From: Hippopus hippopus
Lineage: Eukaryota > Mollusca > Bivalvia > Cardiida > Cardiidae
NCBI GenBank assembly: GCA_946811185.2
Contig: OX328107.1
Location: 15,341,565-15,405,564 of the forward strand
Length of the DNA: 64,000 nt
Direction of reading: 5' to 3'
The notes under the pieces were generated by a model. That model worked only from the letters and a program-made list of their open reading frames with translations, did not search any database and had not been told where the DNA came from. This document shows positions 11,929-20,288 of the stretch, one piece after another. The translations under genes and the position numbers were made by a program. Position 1 is the stretch's first letter, and each line of letters starts with the position of its first letter.

Positions 11929-12157
11929 GGGGTCCTGCGTGGCTCAGTGGTAAAGTGAGGGACTCGTAACCTGAAGGCCTCGGGCTCGAGCCGCACTGGA
12001 TCCGCTGGGATTTTCGTGGGAGTGTCCTTAGGCAAGACACTTCAGAGCCCTAGCCTAGAACTGGTAAAACCCAGTACAACATGAATATGTGAGCTGTCGC
12101 CGTGATATGACTGAAATAATGTTGAAAGCGACGTAAAACACCATTCAATCAATCAAT
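11929..12157 (+). mobile_element. tRNA-derived SINE with target duplication
   Basis: A 229-bp SINE is flanked by direct repeats ATTATGACTTGTA (11916-11928 and 12158-12170). The head has an A-box-like GTGGCTCAGTGGTAAAG and a B-box-like GGCTCGAGCCGC. The body ends GATATGACTGAAATAATGTT and GACGTAAAACACCATTC, then AATCAATCA. The clean duplication shows retrotransposition. Confidence 0.88.
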
Positions 12158-12734
12158 ATTATGACTTGTATTGAAAACATTGACATTTAATGTGTTTTGA
12201 CACCGAGAAACAACAGTAGAAAATACGCCAAAGGGCTAGAGTGTCAACATTATTTTGTAAGTCAAAACATGTTTGTAAATATCTGTACTTGAACAAAATC
12301 TAAATTTGTGGGTGTTGTTTGTATGATTGTTTGCCTGTTCTACAGATTCTTGGACTGACTTTTCATTTCTCTGTTTTCCGACAGGAATATTATTTAGAAT
12401 GAGATAAATTGCTCAAGCTGATTTAAATATTTGTATGAAACTTGTGTTCACTGTCGTTTTCAAAAATATTTCCTATCAGTATATTTGGTGACCTTTTCAC
12501 ATATTCAAGCATACCCCAAGATTTTCGACCGCTCTGTGCATAGCTGACTCTCTCCAAGCCACTTTCTGCTTTCCCAAGCTAGCAAAACCGAAATGATGTT
12601 TATCGGTGAGTGAGAAACATAAATTCTCGAGAATAAAACTGACCGAGGTGGTTTACGAGTCAAGAATCCCCAGGCTAGATGAACCTGTTTTTTTCTCCAA
12701 ACTTCGCCCTCTATAAGCTAATATTTATGAGCAA

Positions 12735-12992
12735 TGCTTAAGTAAAAAGTAGGTTTAATGCAACTGCGTGATGCGTTATACCAGGCAAATGATCACGATT
12801 ATGGATCCATAAAATCCATTTTATGTAACAAACGACTAAATCGTTAGGTAGCGTGGTCTTTGGAAATATGCAGAAAATTGACCGATAGCGAGACGTTTCG
12901 ACACATGTCAGCCTGCGCGGACTGCGCAGGCTGACATGAATCGATACATTTGCAGATGCATTAAGCCCCCTTTTCATAGCGCATGGCTCATA
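12735..12992. repeat. MITE-B copy
   Basis: Reads TTAATGCAACTGCGTGATGC, then ATGGATCCATAAAATCCATTTT, the GC palindrome CCTGCGCGGACTGCGCAGG, then CAGATGCATTAAGCCCCCTTTTC and GCATGGCTCA. It is one of about eight such copies in the window. Confidence 0.75.
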
Positions 12993-13001
12993 GTAGCTAG
13001 G

Positions 13002-13229
13002 TTAACCCTTTACCACACGACAAATTTTAGACCTGTCCGAATTGAAAGCATTTGCAGATGACAGTTTCAATGTGGCTCATATGAAATGATTTTTCTTTGA
13101 TAGGGTAGAAAACATTGTGGGAAAAGGAGAAAATGCTGGTAACCAGCATTTTCTCCTTTTCCCACAATGTTTTCAAAAGCCTTCTCTATTAGGGGTGTTA
13201 AAAGTCGTCATTGTGTGGTAAAGGGTTAA
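13002..13229. mobile_element. MITE-A, intact reference copy (TTAA-flanked)
   Basis: Flanked by TTAA at 13002-13005 and 13226-13229. Inner termini are CCCTTTACCACAC and its inverted copy GTGTGGTAAAGGG. The centre is a perfect 67-bp foldback: two 33-bp arms at 13108-13140 and 13142-13174 separated by a single A. TTAA target sites with CCC-starting ends are the hallmark of piggyBac-type elements, so this is inferred to be a piggyBac-related MITE. No coding capacity. Confidence 0.88.
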
Positions 13230-13400
13230 GATTGATTGATTGATTGTGTGGTGTTTAACACCGTTTTCAACATTATTTCAGTTATATCGCGGCGGCCAGT
13301 GCACCTATCCATGCTTTCCTGGAGTCTTTTACCAGTATTCCGCACAATTTTCTTTCCAAGCCACTGGCTGCTTTCCCACATACCCATCGTCGAAATAAAG
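13230..13400 (-). mobile_element. SINE, reverse orientation
   Basis: Begins with GATTGATTGATTG, the reverse complement of the SINE tail, then AACACCGTTTTCAACATTATT and TCAGTTATATCGCGGCGG. This matches the 3' body of the SINE at 11929-12157. It directly abuts the MITE-A at 13229. Confidence 0.7.
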
Positions 13401-13687
13401 GGTTAAGAGAGCGATGTTTATCAAAAGAACGAGTGCCTTTCGGGTTAGAGGTAACCAATCATGCTCGACACTACGCGTACTTACCGGTAGCTGTCGCAGC
13501 CAGGGCTAAAAGTGAAAGATAACCAGTTTCTTGACATTGCCGAAGTGTGAGCAAAATCTACCTAGCAAATGCAGTTTTATTGTAAAAGTAGCAAAATCTG
13601 CTTTTCAGTTTCAAATTATAGGACCTTTCTGCCGATTTTGATTGACGGGTTTAGACTTTTAAAAACTCTCATTCTCGCTTTCTCCCT

Positions 13688-13726
<39 letters not shown>

Positions 13727-14381
13727 CATGTCTAATTTTCTCTCTGTCAATCAGTCTTTATATCTTTATATTTGTTGGCTAGTTTTAATCTACAGAAAAT
13801 TGTAAAAGTGACGTAAGGGGGGGGGGGGGGTTTAGAAGAAATAGAAATTGTCTCCTTGAATAACATATTACTTGTGACAAGAAAAGGTTGATTTGTTTTC
13901 CCGAACTTCATGTTTTAAGAACATGAAACATACGGTCTGGAAATGTAATGGGTTAACGCTTCACCAAACCGTGTTTTACAAGCCTGGGGGTAAACGCTTT
14001 TTAAAATATCCGTGAGAAAAGGAAATATGATGATAGTCGGCATCTTTTAATTCTCGTTTTATCTTTTCTATCCTTTCAAAAACAAGTCCATTGTTGAAGT
14101 CACCTTCATTTGAATTACGTCTGCAAAGTTTTTACATGTAAACTTGTATGGATTAGGAAAATTTTGTTGACCGCTAGACTGAGCCAAAAGTAATCAATTC
14201 GGGAGTCAAATGTAGTCAAATTTAACTCATATCATCTATAAATATGGATATTACAGTGAATCTGACCATGTGTTATACAGGTGCGGTTTTAGTTCCAGTC
14301 GCTGGCTGAGAAATTAATTGTAAGACTAGAATTAAAGATGCCAACTTTAATTTCAGTTATGGTAATTTATTTTCTTTCAGT
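13401..14381. other. left flank of the Polinton, no gene
   Basis: Holds a CT microsatellite (about 13687-13727), a G homopolymer (about 13817-13831) and a worn MITE-A remnant (about 13950-14150). No exon recognised. Confidence 0.55.
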
Positions 14382-14396
14382 CATGTCAGTAGTAAA

Positions 14397-14451
14397 GGAC
14401 GAGAGAATAGGGTACTACCCAGGGCCCGGGTAGTACCCTATTCTCTCGTCC
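14397..14451. repeat. terminal palindrome, left end
   Basis: 55 bp with two perfect 24-bp arms (14397-14420 and 14428-14451) around a 7-nt centre AGGGCCC. It lies only 9 bp inside the transposon terminus. Confidence 0.95.
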
Positions 14452-14729
14452 CTGAGTGCCCTACATCACCATCCCTGACAAAAATGGGGCCCTATTTGCT
14501 GTCCCCGAAAGATTTTTTTTTATTTTGTCCCTAGGCTCTCTTCCCTGAGAGGGATTTAGCATTCAAAATGGCGGCCGTTTGGACAGCAACCGCGGACAAA
14601 AATTGACCAGGCTCTCTACCCTGAGCGGAATTTTTTGCAAAAAAGGGAAAAGGGGGGGGAGTTTTGCCTATTCTCTCTACCCTGAGAGGGATTTATCATT
14701 CAAAATGCCGGCCTTGTATGTATGATTTT

Positions 14730-15190
14730 CTCTCTTTCTAATTGCCTGACCATTGAGTTGGACTTAGTTTTTTCACCCTATGGATGATTTTTTCTCTTTC
14801 TAATTGCCTGATCAGTGAGATGGACTTAGCTTTTTTCACCCTATGAATGATTTTCTCTCTTTCTAAAAAACCTAACCATTGAGTTGGACTTAGATTTTTG
14901 TGCACTATAAATGATTTCTAAATGTCTGAGCACTGAGTTGTACTTAGTTTTTTCTTCACCTATGTATGATTTTTTCTCTTTCTAATTGCCTGACCATTGA
15001 GTTGGACTTAGACTTTTTTCTGCATCTCTATGAATGATTTCTCTTTTCTAAAAGGAAATTTATCTTATATCACTGAGTTGGTCTTAGCTTTTTTCCCCTA
15101 TGAATGATTTTCTCTCTTTCTAAAAGGTTGACCATTGAGTTGGACTTAGTCTTTTTTCTACACCTATGTATGATTCTTACTCTTTGCAGT
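14730..15190. repeat. tandem repeat block in left TIR (about 60-70-bp units)
   Basis: Imperfect repeats of CCATTGAGTTGGACTTAG and ATGATTTTCTCTCTTTCTAA, about seven units. The matching block in the right TIR is about 27420-27760. Confidence 0.85.
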
Positions 15191-15265
15191 ATAACTCTCT
15201 GGAGTATAACTCTTTTGGAGTGCATCTCTTCTAAAAGAAAGATAGAACTTTCGTGGTAGATGGTT

Positions 15266-15403
15266 AGTCCTGAAAAGGACTGTTGGGTTAGCTCTGAAAA
15301 GAGCTGTGACAATTTGAAGAAATGACAATTTGAAGAAAGATAGAACTTTCGTGGTAGATGGTTAGTCCTGAAAAGGACTGTTGGGTTAGCTCTGAAAAGA
15401 GCT
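15266..15403 (-). promoter_or_regulatory. histone-like stem-loops, left TIR
   Basis: Read on the minus strand, the transcript strand of the left TIR gene, there are two AGCTCT-TTTC-AGAGCT hairpins (15388-15403 and 15290-15305) and two AGTCCT-TTTC-AGGACT hairpins (15364-15379 and 15266-15281). They are spaced AACCCAAC apart and followed by AACCATCTACCACGAAAG. Six-bp stem, UUUC loop and an ACCCA-type 3' flank match the histone mRNA 3' stem-loop pattern. A decayed hairpin lies at about 15530-15545. Function is inferred. Confidence 0.6.
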
Positions 15404-15627
15404 GTGACAATTTGAAAAGAGCTGTGACAATTTGAAGAAATGACAACTTGAAGATAGAACTTTCGTCTGACAGCTTGAAGGTAGAACTTTCGTCTGACAT
15501 CTTGAAGATAGAACTTTCGTGGTAGATGGGTAGCCGTGAAATGGACTGTTTGTTTTTGGAGGCTATGTTTTTTTCCCACTTCTAATGACAACATCCGAAA
15601 TTCACTTGGTAAATGACTAAGATGATG

Positions 15628-15813
15628 TCAGACGTTGTCTTTAAAAATAGTTGAAGTAATCTTTCCACCGAGATCTTTGTATGGTTGTGTTATACATCGC
15701 AGTTGGTTTTGTTCCTCCACTCCTACGAGATGAGTGGTTAGTTGCAATAACTGCTGTCCGGCATTTAGATACTCTTGGAGAGCCTCACGTAGTTGATGAT
15801 TTACCTCTTCCAT
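15628..15813 (-). CDS. TIR-encoded small protein, left copy (internally shortened)
   Basis: A 61-residue protein starting at ATG 15813 (MEEVNHQLREALQEYLNAGQ...). It is closely similar to the 101-residue product of the right TIR through the conserved TQPYKDLGG/E region, after which this copy lacks about 70 bp and ends TSTIFKDNV. A more upstream in-frame start would be a GTG and is unlikely in an animal. Predicted mostly helical, soluble, function unknown. A TATAAAAG box at 15904-15911 lies upstream on the minus strand and histone-like stem-loops lie downstream. The missing part holds the Cys-rich tail, so this copy may be non-functional. Confidence 0.7.
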   Translation of the reverse strand: MEEVNHQLREALQEYLNAGQQLLQLTTHLVGVEEQNQLRCITQPYKDLGGKITSTIFKDNV

Positions 15814-15903
15814 ATTGATATTGCTTCCGAATATTAACACTGCTTTCGAAGTGATCGTCAGCTGAGAATCAAGAAATGGTGAATGTATGAAAATAACGCA
15901 GGG

Positions 15904-15911
15904 CTTTTATA
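15904..15911 (-). promoter_or_regulatory. TATA box of left TIR gene
   Basis: TATAAAAG on the minus strand about 90 nt upstream of ATG 15813. The element is conserved at the same place in the right TIR (26312-26319). Confidence 0.6.
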
Positions 15912-16089
15912 CGTTTAAGGAGGATTGAAATTTTTTAAAGAGCTCGGCCAGGGTAGAAAACACATACATTTTTCCATGCTACGTTTCATGCTAATATAGC
16001 AAAAAAGTTATGAGACGCTGTATGGGAAAAATGTAGACAGAACAAGTCTTGGGAAAAACAGAATGAAGAAGTCTATTGTTTTTTGAACT

Positions 16090-16099
16090 TTTATTTATT
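16090..16099 (-). terminator. overlapping poly(A) signals after the protease gene
   Basis: The minus strand reads AATAAATAAA here, two overlapping AATAAA hexamers about 120 nt past the protease stop. This is the likely 3' end of the protease-distal transcript. The segment TTATTGAACAGAACTGAACA just beyond it recurs at 24565. Confidence 0.55.
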
Positions 16100-16214
16100 G
16101 AACAGAACTGAACAATGAACATATTTACAATGAACATATTTTACAATGACCTGTAAAAAAAGACAAAAATGAAATATTTACAATGAATTGATAGCAAAAA
16201 AAGAAGATCATTTT

Positions 16215-16715
16215 TCACTGTTTGTAGGTTTGAGTCTCTGAAATTTTCTTGTATAGAATTCCGTAGTGTTGATTAAACCACAATGATACATCTCGATCGT
16301 TTCGATGGTGTTTCGTTGAGAGGAATTTCTGTTGAAGATATTTCTGTATATTGTATCCTCTAGCAGCAGCATCCAATACAAAGATACAGTAAAGTCCGCA
16401 AACTTTACCCTGTAGACTCTGAAGAGTTTGTCGATTGTATCTCCACGTTGAAGAATGATTGTCTAAAAAGTTAATGATTTCTGGTTCAAGTGGTGGTAGT
16501 CCATACGAATCAAAGTATAGCACATTGTCATTATTGTTGAATATCACTGCCACCCAGTGTTCTCCTGGTTTATTTGATCTCTCTGTATTCACAATGTAAG
16601 CTTTCACATGATTTGGTTTCTGTCGAGGCAACTGATCTTTTGCACAGACTTTCGCCTGTAGATTTTTTATCCAGGTTCCGTGATCTAATATGTATTGAAT
16701 TTCATAAGTATACAT
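16215..16715 (-). CDS. PRO: adenovirus-type cysteine protease (adenain-like, Ulp1 fold)
   Basis: A 166-residue protease expected to mature capsid proteins. Catalytic elements are in family order: His in GEHWVAV (about residue 53), Asp in YFDSYG (about 69), Gln in SLQGKVCG (about 102) and Cys in GKVCGLYC (about 106). The spacing and the FDSYGLPP context match the protease of adenoviruses and Polintons. I start at ATG 16715; the codon before it is a GTG. The gene is last in the minus-strand block, after the CxxC protein and the major capsid gene, and is followed by AATAAA. The frame is intact with all catalytic residues. Confidence 0.92.
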   Translation of the reverse strand: MYTYEIQYILDHGTWIKNLQAKVCAKDQLPRQKPNHVKAYIVNTERSNKPGEHWVAVIFNNNDNVLYFDSYGLPPLEPEIINFLDNHSSTWRYNRQTLQSLQGKVCGLYCIFVLDAAARGYNIQKYLQQKFLSTKHHRNDRDVSLWFNQHYGILYKKISETQTYKQ

Positions 16716-16726
16716 CACGTTTTTTC

Positions 16727-17191
16727 TTAGTCACTTTCTTCCCAGGATTGTTTTACTTTGTTACACCAGTTATGTAACCAAGACGAATCCACAAATTCAG
16801 ATAAAATGTTTTGTTTTATATCCTTCCACAATCTGTAGGTTTCCACATAGTCACTGTCCTCGAGTTTCATTTCCATTAATTCAGGATACCATTTTTCCAT
16901 GATTTTGTATGGATTTAATTCCATCATAGCTTTTTCTATAAGCATATCCGTATGTTCTTGTCTGTTCTTAAATAAACACAGGTCGTGCTGTATTTGACTG
17001 GGGTGGTCCACTTGACATCCGTAACACTGGTTGCGAACTTCACTGGCAATAAGATTTTGTAATTCTTCAATCATATGTTTTTCGAAGCTATTGTGAATGT
17101 CATTTTTCCGAGTAGAAATGCACTTTGAAGTAGAATATTTCACTTTTTCTGCTTCTTCTCTCAGTGATATAGCAAATCTGAGTCCAAGCAT
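16727..17191 (-). CDS. Polinton CxxC...HxxC protein, function unknown
   Basis: A 154-residue protein starting at ATG 17191, ending 11 bp before the protease start. The centre has the metal-binding-like pattern NQCYGCQVDHPSQIQHDLC (two Cys two apart, His, then His and Cys), which I recognise from uncharacterised Maverick proteins. The N-terminal half is helical and charged. The C-terminal part is acidic and Trp-rich (SSWLHNWCNKVKQSW). It has no signal peptide or membrane segment. It sits between major capsid and protease, so a virion or assembly role is inferred by position only. The reading frame is intact. Confidence 0.82.
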   Translation of the reverse strand: MLGLRFAISLREEAEKVKYSTSKCISTRKNDIHNSFEKHMIEELQNLIASEVRNQCYGCQVDHPSQIQHDLCLFKNRQEHTDMLIEKAMMELNPYKIMEKWYPELMEMKLEDSDYVETYRLWKDIKQNILSEFVDSSWLHNWCNKVKQSWEESD

Positions 17192-17213
17192 CGTTTTTCT
17201 ATATATGCTCTTT

Positions 17214-17229
17214 AGTCCTGAAAAGGACT
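17214..17229 (-). promoter_or_regulatory. histone-like stem-loop 3' of the major capsid gene
   Basis: On the minus strand AGTCCT-TTTC-AGGACT, 29 nt after the capsid stop codon and before the next gene. The same hairpin is repeated in both TIRs. No AATAAA lies between the capsid stop and the next ATG. It closely resembles the histone 3' stem-loop in stem length, loop sequence and distance from the stop. Confidence 0.6.
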
Positions 17230-17257
17230 GTTTTTTCTGATGTGATTTTTTCCGAAG

Positions 17258-18565
17258 TTAGTAATCTGTGATGATTTCTCTCAAACTGTTGATCTCGATC
17301 TGATTGTCAAATTCAGCAAAAACAATAACGTTGACCACTGCTGCCAAGGCTTGGGCGAATTGAAGCTCAATTCGAAGACTTCCAGTTTTTATAGGGTGAA
17401 GTTGACCTTCTTCACTGCCTTGATCGGCTGTCAAATCGTAACCCCACAAACAGTATCCACCAGCATAATCTTCTTTGGCAATATCAAATGATTTATTGAG
17501 TCCGAAGGCTGAGACAGCCTGATACATTGACAAATATGATTTCAAATACAAACCATTTTCAAAGTCAGGCTCAAAGGGTCTGTTATGAATACTGTGACCA
17601 TTACATGATACATCTATTTTTGACAGATTGAAATGTTGGAAGAAAAATGGATTGGTATCATAACCTCCATTATAACTAGCATTTGTTACCATTGCAATGA
17701 AAATACGTTTCGGAAGCTGTCCTTGAAACAAATGATCTTCAACTTTAGACTGAAGTCCCATGCCAATGGTAAAAGTCTTTACTTCTACTCTGCGGATAGG
17801 AATTTTCATGTTTTGCTGAGAAATAATTTGATTTAGATCATTCGCAACAACAGGCAACAATTCAACATTTCGCATATGCAGACTGACTGTTTCCAGTACA
17901 ATTTTTGTAGCTGGTGCACCAGTACCTCCCGTAAGACAAAAGTTTGATGAAGCTCTGTTTAATCTAAGTCTGATTTCAATACCGTTAGGTAAATATTTTT
18001 CTTGCTGAAATAGATCAAGATGCAATCGTCCGAAAAGCTCTGCAGTTCTGCTTAGTGCGATTACAGCGATTCTTCCTCGTAATCCTTCATTATTCCCATC
18101 ATGGTTGAGTGCTTCGAATTGTCCACTGGTGTCTTCGGTCCAAAGTACACCACCTTTTAAAAACGTAGTCTTGCAGTCGGCATTATATGACAGAAGATTT
18201 TCGATATATGCTCTGTATGGATAGGTGTCTGAATTACTATTGATTAGTTTATTATTTAGATACAAATCGATACTGCTAAACATACTGTGCATGAAATTGT
18301 TTACAGGGGCTACATTTGAGCCGGCATCTAAGTTGCTGCCATCTGCTTTAACGATTTTGAATTTGATATACAAATACGATTGTGATAAATCTGTCCAATG
18401 TTCGGTTTGAGGTGGTATGAAGAATTCTATCGGTGAATTGTTTGTCAAAGATGATATTGGAAAATGTTCAACCCATTGGCTTTCTTGCATCGTTGTCAAT
18501 GTGGGTGGTACAGAAAGAACATCGAGTTCTGATTTACTGCATTCGCAAGATCCACTTTGCATCAT
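17258..18565 (-). CDS. MCP: major capsid protein (double jelly-roll, hexon-type)
   Basis: A 435-residue protein of the length and pattern of Polinton/adintovirus major capsid proteins, long annotated in animals as F54H12.2-like. Landmarks are an N-terminal Cys-rich lead, an early segment WVEHFPISSLTNNSPIEFFI, YLYIKFKI with SSIDLYLNN..., then the conserved PYRAYIENLLSY, the LNRASSNFCL region, and a C-terminal hydrophobic strand (NVIVFAEFDNQIEIN). These predict two stacked eight-strand jelly rolls forming the pseudo-hexagonal capsomer. It starts at the first of two ATGs (18565), immediately after a run of A residues. The frame is fully open. The next gene upstream is the basic pX-like protein and the next downstream the CxxC protein. 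A histone-like stem-loop follows the stop. Confidence 0.94.
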   Translation of the reverse strand: MMQSGSCECSKSELDVLSVPPTLTTMQESQWVEHFPISSLTNNSPIEFFIPPQTEHWTDLSQSYLYIKFKIVKADGSNLDAGSNVAPVNNFMHSMFSSIDLYLNNKLINSNSDTYPYRAYIENLLSYNADCKTTFLKGGVLWTEDTSGQFEALNHDGNNEGLRGRIAVIALSRTAELFGRLHLDLFQQEKYLPNGIEIRLRLNRASSNFCLTGGTGAPATKIVLETVSLHMRNVELLPVVANDLNQIISQQNMKIPIRRVEVKTFTIGMGLQSKVEDHLFQGQLPKRIFIAMVTNASYNGGYDTNPFFFQHFNLSKIDVSCNGHSIHNRPFEPDFENGLYLKSYLSMYQAVSAFGLNKSFDIAKEDYAGGYCLWGYDLTADQGSEEGQLHPIKTGSLRIELQFAQALAAVVNVIVFAEFDNQIEINSLREIITDY

Positions 18566-18586
18566 TTTTAAAAAAGATTTTTTCTC

Positions 18587-18967
18587 TCAATCAAATATAT
18601 CAAGAGGTCTCGGTCTAGTGTAATGATTTCTTTGTCTTTTATTAATAATCTTACCCCTGTGAGATCGAGAAGATAAATGACTTGTCTTTTGTGATTTTCG
18701 TTTATTTATCCCAGGTATTAACTGTTGCGCTAAATTATTAACATGTTGTTTTCCCCGCGAGACTGCAACTTTTTTAGGGTTTTTACCACGTAAAAGGATA
18801 TCTTCTGCTGCACGTATTCCTTGTTTGATTCCTTCTTTTTTTATAGCATTAAAACCAGATTTGACCAAGGGTTTAAGCAATGGTTTCACTGTTTTAAGCG
18901 CTGATCTAAATAGGGAGCCTAATCCATACCCATACTGATGTTTTATGCCACGATAAACTGGTAGCAT
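18587..18967 (-). CDS. basic minor virion protein (pX/pVI-like)
   Basis: A 126-residue very basic protein from ATG 18967. The N-terminus has a glycine-rich YGYGLGSLF segment followed by an amphipathic helix (RSALKTVKPLLKPLVKSGFN) and repeated AIKKEGIKQGIRAAED. The C-terminal half is rich in Lys, Arg, Ser and His (NKRKSQKTSHLSS...). This arrangement resembles the membrane-active and core peptides of adenoviruses (pVI, pX) and their Polinton counterparts. That assignment is by composition and gene order between penton and major capsid, not by a residue-level match. The reading frame is intact and the start is preceded by an A-tract. Confidence 0.75.
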   Translation of the reverse strand: MLPVYRGIKHQYGYGLGSLFRSALKTVKPLLKPLVKSGFNAIKKEGIKQGIRAAEDILLRGKNPKKVAVSRGKQHVNNLAQQLIPGINKRKSQKTSHLSSRSHRGKIINKRQRNHYTRPRPLDIFD

Positions 18968-19008
18968 TTTTTTGTCAATGTATCAGTTTAATTATTTCAA
19001 AATATCAA

Positions 19009-19911
19009 TTATTTCTTATTTTTCTGTCTGAAATGTAACTTGACGATTGTCTTACCAGTAATGAAATGAAACGATATGCCAGAATCCCCTGTTATTTGAA
19101 TGTGAATAGTATCAAAATCAGATTTCGAAACGGGGATATAATGCGGTAATGTAATATCATGGTTGATATGTTGGGTTTCATAATTATTTTCAACTGATTC
19201 GGTTGGTTTGAACGGTAAAACACGAAGTATGGGAGCAAATGTATCACCCACTATAGTGTGTTCGGCAATATCTGAATAAACAAACAGATGGTTGTAGCCA
19301 GCATCGATGTTAGGACTGTATTTAAATGCATTTAAAAATCTTCTACCCGGATAAATCGCCTCGTTTTGAAATTCTGGCGATCCTCCCAGTTTTAAAAACA
19401 GCGATGAGTGGAATTTGATTCCGGTTTTTGTAATATTTCTGATTGCAAGTTTCGGACGTTTGGATGAGGTTGAATAGCTAATAGACAGTAGCATTGAATT
19501 CTTTTGAAGGATACCCGATAGGTTATTTTGAACCAAATCATCGATCACCTCTATAATATGCTTTGGTGAAGTGTAACTACCCGGTGGAAAGGTAAATAGA
19601 ATTGACCATTTTTCTGCTCTAGCTTTATCGTCTCGCCTTAATACAGATATCTCCATATTATCTCTTTTTTTATCTACCGCTGCTACTGCATTGTATAAAG
19701 CGTTATCTGCAGTTATAATTTCGAACTTTGCTTCTTGTTCACTTACGTTTAAAAACTGAGAGGGGGTAATAAGTTGAACTAATGCAACTTCCCAATTTTC
19801 CCTATCAATATGAACTGTCTTTGGTAAATGAACTTTAAAACAGCACTGTGTGTTGTTCGGATAAAGGTTTATGGAACTATCGCTAGGTAGAGTAACATAA
19901 AATGAATTCAT
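19009..19911 (-). CDS. mCP: minor capsid protein (penton, single jelly-roll)
   Basis: A 300-residue protein starting at ATG 19911 behind the tract ATTAAAAA. The N-terminus MNSFYVTLPSDSSINLYPNN followed by a Cys-Cys and then VHLPKTVHI...WEVALVQL is the typical opening of Polinton penton proteins (a V-T-L-P-S strand, N-N-T, then a WEVAL strand). A beta-rich body follows, with FPPGSYTSPKHIIEVID, and a charged C-terminus. It is expected to form the pentameric vertices of the capsid with the major capsid protein. The gene lies 41 bp upstream of the pX-like gene in the same direction and has no frame breaks. Confidence 0.9.
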   Translation of the reverse strand: MNSFYVTLPSDSSINLYPNNTQCCFKVHLPKTVHIDRENWEVALVQLITPSQFLNVSEQEAKFEIITADNALYNAVAAVDKKRDNMEISVLRRDDKARAEKWSILFTFPPGSYTSPKHIIEVIDDLVQNNLSGILQKNSMLLSISYSTSSKRPKLAIRNITKTGIKFHSSLFLKLGGSPEFQNEAIYPGRRFLNAFKYSPNIDAGYNHLFVYSDIAEHTIVGDTFAPILRVLPFKPTESVENNYETQHINHDITLPHYIPVSKSDFDTIHIQITGDSGISFHFITGKTIVKLHFRQKNKK

Positions 19912-19922
19912 TTTTTAATATT

Positions 19923-20228
19923 TTATTTTTTACTGTTAATGAAATCAAATCCCGGTTGTTTTTGTTCTGTCTTTGTGAATTTTAACCCCGGAGATGGGAG
20001 AATATATCCGAGTGAACTACTTAACAGTATCAACCACAATTCACGATCCTGACTTTGAATACTTAAATGTACTATGGAGGTTGCAATAATTGCGTAAATG
20101 ACTATTATCTGTGAAATATATGTAAACTGATTCTTTGGAACACGATTTCCACAGCAGCTGTAATTTTTAGTACCAACACTATCGACACTTTCTGTCGCGC
20201 ACTCAATGTTTGACTGTGAATTCATCAT
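19923..20228 (-). CDS. small two-pass membrane protein of Polintons
   Basis: A 101-residue protein from ATG 20228 (two adjacent ATGs). A polar Cys-containing N-terminus (NYSCCGNRVPK) is followed by two hydrophobic segments at about 37-57 (YISQIIVIYAIIATSIVHLS) and 63-79 (ELWLILLSSSLGYILPSP), then a polar tail. The YISQII...LWxxLLSSSLGYxLPxP pattern is one I recognise as conserved among animal Mavericks, with no known function. It ends 11 bp before the penton start. A TATAAAAA lies about 15 nt upstream, at the end of a tandem AT repeat. Confidence 0.8.
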   Translation of the reverse strand: MMNSQSNIECATESVDSVGTKNYSCCGNRVPKNQFTYISQIIVIYAIIATSIVHLSIQSQDRELWLILLSSSLGYILPSPGLKFTKTEQKQPGFDFINSKK

Positions 20229-20288
20229 AAATGTACTGTCTTTTTATAAGATTTTTTTATTATAAGATTTTTTATCTATAAGATTTTT
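20229..20288 (-). repeat. AT-rich tandem repeat between integrase and membrane-protein genes
   Basis: About four copies of a 15-17-bp unit containing AATCTTATAGATA on the minus strand, ending in CTTATAAAAAG just before the membrane-protein gene. It may be a promoter or spacer. Confidence 0.7.

Larger units (their letters stand above)
14388..15950 (+). repeat. left terminal inverted repeat of the Polinton
   Basis: Reverse-complement match to 26276-28073. The outer 350 bp is almost base-for-base identical. Further in, both ends carry the same two tandem-repeat blocks in different copy number, then a small gene, then a TATA-type promoter. Similarity ends near 15950 (TTTAAAGAGCTCGG against CCGCGCTCTTTAAA). 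It is shorter than the right TIR through fewer repeat units and a deletion in the gene. Confidence 0.92.
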
